Positions 55,667-64,000 of a stretch of DNA of 64,000 nt are shown here, in pieces (within the stretch, counting starts at the first letter, position 1; every line of letters starts with the position of its first letter). The stretch is taken from assembly GCA_029718625.1 (NCBI GenBank), contig CM056376.1:94965945-95029944 (forward strand), read 5' to 3'. The notes beneath the pieces are model-generated. The model saw nothing but the letters and a program-made list of their open reading frames with translations, was not told the origin of the DNA and searched no databases. The translations under genes and the position numbers were made by a program. The DNA comes from Synaphobranchus kaupii (Eukaryota; Chordata; Actinopteri; Anguilliformes; Synaphobranchidae).

Positions 55667-57331
55667 ATGATGCGTGGTGATAATGACGAACGCTTCACTG
55701 ACCGGTTGGGGGGCTGTCTGCAAGCACCGCCCAGCTCAGGGAATATGGTCACGACCACATCAGTCGGAGAACATCAATGTGCTGGAACTCCGAGCAGTGT
55801 TTCTCGTACTAAGGCACTTCTTGCCTGTGTTACAGGGCCAGGCTTGCCTCTCTTCATGCCGTACACCTACCAGGTATTTGGAACGGTACAGCAGATGTTC
55901 TATCTCACCAGGAGATTTGTCCTGGCGAATGGCCTCCCCACCCCGAAGTGGTGGAGGAGATATGGCGACAGTTCGGTCATGCTCAGACAGACCTGTTCGC
56001 CTCTCAGGAATCTACTCATTGCCCCTGTAATTCTCGATGAACAAGCATTCGAGCCCTCTGGGGATGGACACATTAGCGCATGAATGGCTGGAACGGCCAG
56101 CTGTACTCTTTTCTGCCAGTATCACTGGTCAAGGCGACCCTACACAGGGTCAGCACGGGCCACCACGAGCTCTTGCTGGTAGCCCCCGAATGGCCGATGA
56201 AACCCTGGTTTCCAACAGTCCTCTGCCTTGTTTACGATCCGCCCTGGGAAACCCTGTTCCGGGAGGATCTACTGTCACAACTGAGCAGCTCTGTTTGGCA
56301 CCCTTGACCAAACAAGATGAAGCTCTGGTTATGGCCACTGAGTGGCCCAACCCTTTGATAACTGGGTGCGGTTTCCCCATCCTACGGACGCTACTTAACT
56401 CCAGAGCCCCTCTATGAGGAAGACCTGAGGATATACTGTATGTGGCAACTGTTCTGCATATGGTGCTCACAGGAAGGCGCGGACCCAGTACACTGTTCGA
56501 TTCCTGCTGGCATATGCTGCCATATGCTGCTGCCATATCCAGCAGGCATGTTTGGGTGCACAACAAGCCTGCAGAGAGCCATTACCTTGTCAGCCGGTTC
56601 CTGAGACCTGCAAGGTCCCTGGTAGCTCCCTCCTGGGATCTCCCCTTAGTATTGTGAGCGCTCACGGGTCAGCCCTATGAGCCGCTCGAGATGACCAGCC
56701 TTAAATGGCTTTCTTTTAAGAACGGCGAGCTCTGCAAGAATGGAGAGCTCTGCACTCTCTCTATCAGCGCAGAGTGTCTGAGGTGGAGGTCGGCTGACTC
56801 ACACTGCGGCCCAATCCATCTTTCTTGCCCAAAATCATTTCGGCATTTCACATGAAACCAGCTGATCGAGCTCGCTGCACTTTGCCCCCCACCAGGAGAA
56901 GACCTGGGGGACGCACACCTGGTATGTCCAGTGCATGTGCTGCGACGTTACGTCGAAGCTACCGCTTCCATCAGACTTACAGGGCAACTCTTCGTTTGCA
57001 ACGGTAAAACCAAAGGGCTCTTGGCTCAGAGCCTCTCCCGCTGGGTAGTGAAGGTGATAGCCACAGCTTATGAGGCTAGTGCTAAGCCCTTGCCTATGAA
57101 TATCCGGGGTAGGTCTACAAGAAGTATGGCTACTTCATGGGCAGCCCTGGAAGGCGTACCGCTTAAAGCGATTTGTGATGTGGCGACATGGGTGTCCCCC
57201 TGCACATTCTTGAAATTCTATCACGTCAACGTGCCGCCGGGTTCAACGATCGGTGCAACCATCCTGCTGACAGCCTTGGCATCCACTTAAAGGTATGACG
57301 ATCCCTCATGACACTGTGGGTATTAGTCATC

Positions 57332-57652
57332 TGTGGTTGACGACCCTAATGGTCGAAGGAACGAAATAGAACGAACAGTTACGACAGTAACTATGTTCTA
57401 TGAGTTCCGGATGACCATTAGGGCTCATGATCACTCGGGACCCTTTTAGGGCGAGAAAAGGGTCAGAGGATTTCCGCATTGACGCACCTCCCTTTATAGG
57501 GAGGAATTATGTCACTATGTGCGGGTCATGTCCATGACAAATGTTGGCATAAGAGTCTCGATGCATCGGACACCTGGAAGGTTCATTCGTGGTTGATGAC
57601 CCTAATGGTCATCCGGAACTCATAGAACATGGTTACCGTCGTAACAGTTTGT
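57332..57652. repeat. DIRS terminal and internal complementary repeats
   Basis: 57371-57434 is the inverted complement of 57589-57652 over about 64 bases (core GTTCTATGAGTTCCGGATGA, CCATTAGGG). A third, direct partial copy (GTGGTTGACGACCCTAATGG) starts at 57332 and runs into the first arm. This matches the internal complementary region beside the right inverted repeat of DIRS elements, used to circularise the cDNA. Confidence 0.8.
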
Positions 57653-58268
57653 TATGAATGCATTCAACCAGTAGATACTTTGATGCTACAGCTTTTCATT
57701 ATTTAGAAAAAAGACAAATGTATTTTCAGCCACTGGTGTTTTTTTGTGATTCTACATCGAACTGATTCAAGCTTTTCCCTACAGCCATCTAAATAGATAG
57801 GCCTTACCTGCTAGAGGCTCTAGCTTCCATTTTTTAGGGATAAGAGAATCTGAAGCAGACGGTAGCTCGACCACAGTGGAAAACCTTTTTCATTATAAGT
57901 TCACTGTGGGGCAAAATATCTGTACGTTATGGAATAATGATGATTCTTGGCAGCATACAGTCCTATGCATAGAAGAGCAGTTTTTGTATGGCCTAATTCT
58001 TTATTTCCCTTGCGCTATTCTCCATGCACCACACTCCAAAATAAAATTAGAATAGCTTCTGTCTTGTCTTACCAAGTACCAAGTAAAGCACATTTAATAA
58101 CATTTTCAGATGAGTAGAACTCCATTCAGTCACGAATGTATACTGTAGGACCTCTAATGGACCATATGGCTCATCCTGGGCCCCAGGAAACGTCAAAGGG
58201 CTAGCCCTGAGCAGCCTAGAGATAATACACAGAGAGCAGGCAATGGGGAGTAGCTATTAGAGGTGTAA

Positions 58269-58301
<33 letters not shown>

Positions 58302-58932
58302 AACAGGGGGTGGCATGACAAACCTCATGCTGACCTACCTCATACTGTTAGGATTCCATACATTAAAATTGGTTAATACACCTACGGGCACTACGTGGAG
58401 ATTCTGGGCCAGGCCATACCAGAATAAAGCAGAAGCCAGAGTGGTACCGCAGGCTTTGCACTTGTTTTAAATATTGCCTGATCTAGTCTCTCCACATATT
58501 AGCTCACAAACTTTTCAATAACAGCCAAAGCTGTCCCTCCCCTGATAATTCAATAAGTATGCGTGGGTCCCCCTCTTCCAACCACTTAAAAATGAGGTCC
58601 TGTCTTGACTTTTCAGTTGGCATCTGAGTCTGGGTGGTGTTTGTGGTGTCTGAAATTTTACATTTCATCCCTGGACTTTTTGAATATTCTTCTGTCTTCT
58701 TGGATCTTGGTGTTGGTGCATTCTGGGGATTACGTTGGGAGAGACAAGCTGTAGTCTGGTATCATCTTTCATTAATTTCTGATTGTAACTTGTCCATGTC
58801 TTTAGCATTCATTGTTTGTTAAGGTAGTTGAACTTTAGTTCTTTAGTTAAGGCGTTGAATACTCGTTGCAACTTAATAAATCTCTTAATTTTAATCCGGT
58901 TGTCAGTTCATTTTACATTTTGATAAGGGCTG
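57653..58932. other. Intergenic, no gene recognised
   Basis: AT-rich sequence with a (GT)n run at 58270-58300. The T-rich segment 58590-58920 with an AATAAA at about 58876 precedes the second copy of the dispersed repeat and may be an LTR-like unit. Confidence 0.5.
58270..58300. repeat. (TG)n microsatellite
   Basis: About 15 TG units followed by CAACAGGGGG. Confidence 0.92.
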
Positions 58933-59155
58933 ATCCAACAGGCTGCTCTACCTATCAATGAATTTGAGGATTTAATTGATATCTTTGATAATAATGAACT
59001 AATTAAATCAAATAAATAAATTTTAAGTGTTGGATAAGTGAGGAGTTTTGATGCCACTCATGTTCTGTATTCAGAGTGCCGAACATTAAGCGAGGGCGTT
59101 GGCTGTTAAAACAGCTGGATTCAGAAAATACACATACCCGACAATACAGTAAATA
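58933..59155 (+). repeat. Unclassified dispersed repeat, copy 2
   Basis: Counterpart of 36733-37016. Shared pieces are CTACCTATCAATGAATTTGA-like sequence, ATTCAGAGTGCCGAACATT, GGGCGTTGGCTGTTAAAACA, GCTGGATTCAGAAAATACAC and ACCCGACAATA. It is shorter and more decayed than copy 1. Confidence 0.6.
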
Positions 59156-59544
59156 ACATCTTTATTATTTGTCACTTATTATATATTTCCCCCTGATTTG
59201 AGCACTCAAAGGTGACCTTTGTCAGTTTAAGTATTCACTCTGTTGCCCCTAATATGAGTTCAGAGCACACAAGTGATAAAAGGCAATTATCGCAAGATAT
59301 GAAGCATTCATATTGACAACAAACAAAAATGAGTAAGACCTGCGAGAATTGCATCTCATTTAGACATGAAAGCCTTGTTCTGAATGCCCTACACTGAATT
59401 AAAATGGAGGTAATGTACAGAGATAGCCTGAAACAATTCTGCTGATTATTCACACATGTGCATGCGTGTGTGTGTTTGCCTGGCTTCAGTGTTCAAAAAG
59501 GCAGAGGTAAGACAGAAGAAATCTGGTCTGGGGTATATGGGAGG

Positions 59545-59546
<2 letters not shown>

Positions 59547-59584
<38 letters not shown>
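59547..59584. repeat. (TG)n microsatellite
   Basis: About 19 TG units followed by GTGGGGGGATTG. Confidence 0.92.
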
Positions 59585-59586
<2 letters not shown>

Positions 59587-60549
59587 TGGGGGGATTGCAT
59601 CTCTGTGGTATTAATCCATGTACCAAACTGCAACCGACTGGACATATTGCAGTCTCTCAGGTTAATCGCCAGCTGCTGAGAGACTATGGCAGATGGAGGA
59701 GGTAAAGCCCAGCGTATAGGTTATGCTAAATTAAATTAATTTAAGACAAGCTCATTAGAACTCATTTGGTCACTTGGGAACCATGTAGGAAGTGTCTCAG
59801 CCAAAACAGACCAGAACAAATATGTACCATATGACCAGTGGTAGTAGTAGTAGGATGTATCCAAGATTTAATTTTGAAGAATTTTAGTATGTAGTACCTG
59901 TATTATTGTTTGCTTATCTTTTTTCATGTCCCTGGGGGTTACAGTTAGACCTCATGGCCTGAATGTGTGTCAGCTGTGTACTGTCAGATGAACAGTTCAG
60001 GATGTGACTCATAGAAAAAGTAATTTCACTCTTCTGGTGGTCTGCCGAAGTGAAAGGAAGTGAAAAGAAGCAGAGGCTGACTGAACATGCTTCAGACGCA
60101 TGCCCTCCTCTGCCCCCTCCTGAACTGACACAGGATGTCACAGTGATGGGACAAGCTTGCAAATGCAACTTGGCATTAAAAAATATGTTTTGAAATTCCA
60201 GTATCTGACTGAGAACAGTTATGATTCATATCAGCCTAAACCAACTTAATTCTCTCCTATTTTTTGCACACTGCTGTAAATAGTGTGTAATACTGTTTAT
60301 AGTATTCTTACTATAATTCTCTCACATTGTGGTATAAGTTAGATTTTTGTTTCATACTGTTGGGTAGGAGGGCTCGAAAGCACTTTCAGAGCAGCAATGG
60401 CTCTTTAACAATCACATGTTTAAAATGGTGCAATGTCTTCCTGGATTTGCATTTTTTCCATTTTCCCTGGCCCATTTCTACTTCCATATATCACAGCTGC
60501 TGTGACTCCACTTAATACAGCTAGAAAAGCCCATCTGAATCCATGTATA

Positions 60550-60550
<1 letters not shown>

Positions 60551-60598
<48 letters not shown>

Positions 60599-60706
60599 GT
60601 TTGTGTGTGTGTTTGTGTGTAATATGCATGTGCAGAGTATGTGTCTGTGAGTCTGTTCAATTGTGCATGGTGTGTGTGTGTGTGTATACATGTGTATGTG
60701 TGTGTG
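60551..60706. repeat. Compound (TG)n microsatellite
   Basis: A long TG run (60551-60620) with GCGTG and TTTG interruptions, and a second TG cluster at 60667-60706. Antisense TH repeats and sense VCV repeats in translation are artefacts of it. Confidence 0.92.
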
Positions 60707-61774
60707 TTTCATACATTATGGTGCTCATTTGCATGATTATAATTACCTGTTTGATGATGGCACTGTGTTTCTGCCCCAGGTGTGTATCTACTCACCCGTT
60801 CTTACTCCTGGCCTGCACTTATTCCACCGCCCCACTGCGAATGACTCAGATTGGCCCCTTGTAAACACCTCAGAGATTACAGAAATTTAGATCTTTAGAG
60901 CTCTTCTTTTTTTAATGATGTATGTTGCTGAGTCCTGTTTTATTTAATGGAGCCGGGGGGTGGGGGTACAAAAATCAAGGTTATTTTATGTGGTGCCGAC
61001 AGATATTTTAAATCTACCTTTCTTCCACCACTAGCATTGATTCTGATCAAAACTGATTCCTTGGCATCTGTTATTCTGATATCATAAAAGCTAATTAACA
61101 TTTTTGGGTCTACATATTAACACCATGGCAACCCCACAGCCTGGAAATGCGCTGGAATAGATATGAATGAATGAAGTACTGGCCAGGTTTGACAGTGCAA
61201 AACACATGAAAACCTGTACCAGTATTCATGTATTTTTTACAATACAATATTTTTCCTCTCAGGTATTTTCCATCCTTTGGATACTGATGAGGCTGCTGTG
61301 CTCTCCTCTCCCACCTGCCTGTAATTGTGTAAGGAGAATAATTCACATATCTCTACTGAAAATGCGTCGATTAGAGAAATCACTTAATGGACCAAGAGCG
61401 TAGCATTAATCATCATTTAGATGCAATCCAGATCCAAAATGCTTCTTGTCTCTTTCTTATTTATTCTTATTTAAATTGCAGGCCCTTCATTGCATTTCTT
61501 TGGTTTTTTGAGTGCTGAAATCGAGTGCTATTCACCAGATTCATAATGGTACAACAAAGTGAAACTAAGATGAAGTGCCATCTCTCCACCAGAATGCAAA
61601 GCAGGGCATTCTGATCTCCATGTTCCTTAACACCATCCATCACAGAGTTAGAGAGAGAATGGGAGACCCACAGAAACAAGCCTTACTCTCCATATTGTTT
61701 CCTCATGAAATTGAAACCCATTTCACCTGGTCACATGCTTGTTGTGATGAATATCTTAAGTTATTCATACTGTG

Positions 61775-62035
61775 AAATATGCACTTGTATTCTTGGAAAG
61801 GTGATTAGTGTATCATGTATCTGTGGAAAGGTTTATGGTGTATACGTCTTTGAAATAGAGATTTGTGTATATTGTACCACTGGAAAATGGTATGTAAGCT
61901 ACCACTGGAAAATGTAAATGACATACCTCTGGAAAGGTGGATAGTTTATATTACCACTGTATCATAGTATATTTATAGTGTATATTATATCTCCAGAAAG
62001 TTGTATGATGGATAGTGTGTATAAAAGGAGCACTA
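61775..62035. repeat. Degenerate tandem repeat, about 8 units
   Basis: Units of roughly 23-38 bases share the theme (C)TGGAAAGGTG-ATAGTGTATA: TCTTGGAAAGGTGATTAGTG, CTGTGGAAAGGTTTATGGTG, CACTGGAAAATGGTATG, CACTGGAAAATGTAAATG, CTCTGGAAAGGTGGATAGT and CTCCAGAAAGTTGTATGATG. The period is uneven, so this is an old array. Confidence 0.7.
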
Positions 62036-64000
62036 CTTTATAAAATCTTACAATTGGAAAGCATGTTCCCTTCCAATGGATTCACCAACTTTGTAGCAGC
62101 TACTTATACCACAGGTGTCATCTGCACAGATGGCATTCTGATTACATTTTGGAAAAGGTTACTGCATAATATTTTGCCCCGCAAGAATGTATAATGTGAA
62201 ACTGATATGAATGAACAGGACCACATCTGATTAGGACAATCAGACATCCTGGGCCACTCCAGTCTGACCATGATCATTATATGATTATGTGCGTACATAT
62301 GACGAGCGGGTGCCCTCATATCATTAAACTCATGTGAAGATGGCAGCTCTTTAGTGAGCCTGCAGCATGCGGTCTGTAGAAGCTCACTGCAGAGAACTGC
62401 GCACATGGTGCTTTTCATGAGGAGTTGCTCATCACTGGGGATGCTTGGCAGCTATATTTAGCCATGACAGCTCCTCTTCCCGCCTGCATATGCCTTAGTG
62501 TGGAGGCAGTGGAGGCTCATTTCTCCCTGGCGATCAATATTGAATATATCAACAGGGACTGCCTATGGAACCATGTGAACAGCCGTGGGCGAGACCAGCC
62601 TTTCCTTCTACTTTCTGAAAATAAAAAAAACATGTACGAACGAGAAACATATATTCATATACTTCCATACCAGAGGCAAACAAATACGGTGGCAGTATAC
62701 CCAATGGATCTGATTTATTTCCCTGAGAACTATTCCAACACCGGACCCTACATGGGAAACAGTTTATGTGGAAATCATTAAAGAGATCTGGCAAAACGAT
62801 GCTGGAAAAAAGAGATTATTATTCATAGTAATATTGGAGGACTCAGGGTAGGGGAGAAAACTGGCACAGCTATACCCTGCAGGAGGGTCAGTGCCGCAGC
62901 TCTCCGCTGTATACCTGTTTATTCCAGAAAAGAGTCTTTTTCCAGATAATTAAACAAACCTGGCACTTATTGGGGGAATTTCCATTAGGATATAATGCAT
63001 GTTTCTCCTACAGCTACAGATTACAGCTATAACTAAGAGAAATCACTGTTTGTGTTGTCTGAAGGCTGGCATACAGAATATCGGATAAAAAATAATATTT
63101 TCTGTAGTTCATTGAAGATGGTGTTAAAAAAAAAAAAAAAAAAAATGTCTAGGGCCTGCTTAGGAAAGAGGACAGGAGTGGAAAGTAGGCAGGAGGCAAG
63201 GCATTAAAATGCTAAAAGCATGACAAGCATTATGCACTTGTCATTTCACCCTGGTATTCAATTTGCAAATAATTGCTGCACATTAGAGCAATTGTATACA
63301 ACATAAACAGGAAAGTTCAGAAAGAGAGGAGTCACTTGAAGTAAGAAAAAAATGTTAGATGGAACAAAAATTGCAATTATAAAAAAAGGTCACAGCTTAA
63401 GGTATTTGTGCAAGACATACTGTAGCATTTGCACATGAAAACAACAGATTTGTAAATGCAGTCCAGGTGGTAAGGTAACATTTATGTGAATTGCAATTGT
63501 TACCACTTACCTGAATTAAGGTGTAGCACTTATTTCACATTTTTCTTTCTGTCATTTTTATAAAGTCAACTCACTTTCATTTCTATTCCAACAAAACCCA
63601 TTTCCATTAGGCAAGTCTCACAAAACTGAAAAATGGTATTGTGAATGTGGATAAAACTCACACTAATATAAACATAGCTATTGGGGACTAGGATGAAGAA
63701 TGGCTGTCCCAGCCTCATTATTCCTGTGTATTAGACAGAACATACTGTATGTTTATGGAAAGTGAACTTCAATTTTATGAATATCAAAATATGAATATGA
63801 ATATCAAGATATATCAATACATGAGGCTGATGTAAGACGTACATTTGTGCGAATGTTAGTAGCAATAATAACAACAAAAACGATGATGATAATGATGATG
63901 ATGGTTTTTATTGTGGAATGGAAGCACAATTGTTTCAGCAAAGGAGCACTTTAATGTTTCCAAAAATGTCTGCCTTGTACGTGCTGTCATCAACAACAAC

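Larger units (their letters stand above)
52480..57290 (+). pseudogene. DIRS-like pol (RT-RNase H-recombinase), broken
   Basis: RT: QEITGLLKKGTV, YEFNVLPFCLSLAPRVFTRC, then the catalytic PYLDDW at about 52692-52709. It resumes after the first insertion with TLEHISRLGVSVNYGKSQLV, and after the Tc1 with LDSKSMKAALTRRRITTVLD and VPLGLLTARPLQL. RNase H: the usual TDASLTGWGAV reads TNASLTGWGAV near 55686, so the first catalytic Asp is Asn; INVLELRAVFLVLRHFLP follows. Then LAHEWLERPAVLF and LLVAPEWPMKPWF. Recombinase: LCTLSIS, DAHLVCPVHVLRRYVEATA, STRSMATSWAALEGVPLKAI and TFLKFYHVNV. The probable nucleophile Tyr remains, but the His usually before STRS is Arg and the first Arg box is damaged. Confidence 0.87.
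52440..57652 (+). mobile_element. DIRS-like tyrosine-recombinase retrotransposon, decayed and interrupted
   Basis: The domains come in the DIRS1 order RT, RNase H, methyltransferase-like region, tyrosine recombinase, and the element ends in complementary terminal repeats (57332-57652). There are no LTRs. Three later insertions split it, at 52757-53488, 53575-55146 and 55491-55666. The 5' terminal repeat is not seen, and the first part of RT is deleted between KKGTV (near 52535) and RGRAYEFNVLPF (near 52575). Multiple stops and frameshifts are present. By nesting, this is older than the Tc1 copy B. Confidence 0.9.
59156..64000. other. Intergenic, no gene recognised
   Basis: Mostly unique AT-rich DNA. 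It holds the GT repeats and a degenerate tandem repeat listed separately, a G-rich patch at 60954-60967, an A tract at 63126-63145 and a GATGAT run near 63880-63902. The stretch 62430-63010 has balanced composition and could be conserved non-coding DNA. No exon was supported. Confidence 0.55.

Noticed and set aside
55667..56417. Separate proteins of 118-138 codons
   Set aside because: They are pieces of the DIRS RNase H and methyltransferase-like regions in shifted frames, not independent genes.
60433..60864. A 143-codon plus-strand frame with a VCVCV run
   Set aside because: It spans a TG microsatellite; the antisense TH-rich frames have the same cause.
62425..62794. Opposed frames of 118 and 81 codons
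   Set aside because: No domain or splice signals support an exon. Kept only as possible conserved non-coding DNA.

Overview
This window looks like teleost fish nuclear DNA. It holds one host protein-coding gene, split into four small exons over about 30 kb, in a background of fish-type mobile elements: Tc1/mariner (including a Sleeping Beauty-like family), hAT, an L2-clade LINE with a matching tRNA-derived SINE, and a DIRS-like tyrosine-recombinase retrotransposon. The SINE/L2 pair sharing a (TGTAA)n tail recalls the eel UnaSINE1/UnaL2 pair. An elopomorph or other early-branching teleost is therefore a reasonable guess, but related L2 tails occur in many teleosts.

The host gene is myotrophin (mtpn, also called V-1), an ankyrin-repeat inhibitor of actin capping protein. 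It lies on the minus strand with exons at 37926-37997, 24215-24328, 19200-19283 and 8057-8143. All junctions are GT-AG and phase 0, and the joined product is 118 residues, the same length as mammalian myotrophin. The promoter side is around 38.0-38.4 kb and the 3' UTR lies below 8057. No second host gene could be supported.

Layout. 1-8 kb: a decayed L2 LINE, unique DNA and a 3'-truncated Tc1 copy. 8-19 kb (intron 3): a 25-G tract beside exon 4, a 34-bp minisatellite of about 19 units, a LINE remnant, a nearly intact Tc1, and a hAT with another element nested in it. 19-24 kb (intron 2): a TATA/polyA-bounded repeat unit, a Sleeping Beauty-like Tc1 and a 475-bp hAT MITE with a perfect 8-bp target duplication. 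24-38 kb (intron 1): three SINE copies, a 305-bp direct duplication, a Tc1 deletion derivative that keeps only the DNA-binding half of its transposase, and several foldback elements. 38-45 kb: an L2 tail, a hairpin repeat, a TTAA-flanked foldback element with a small acidic ORF, and a nearly complete L2 LINE. 45-52 kb: no gene recognised. 52.4-57.7 kb: a decayed DIRS element with its terminal complementary region and three later insertions. 57.7-64 kb: a second copy of an unclassified repeat, GT microsatellites, a degenerate tandem repeat and otherwise unique DNA.

The elements do not form a cooperating gene system. The clearest functional link is SINE/LINE parasitism, with the putative partner LINE and SINE copies in the same locus. 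The least explained items are the TTAA element with its conserved-looking acidic ORF, the repeat pair at 36.7/58.9 kb, and the three-frame-open minisatellite. I found no CRISPR array, rRNA gene or functional tRNA gene.
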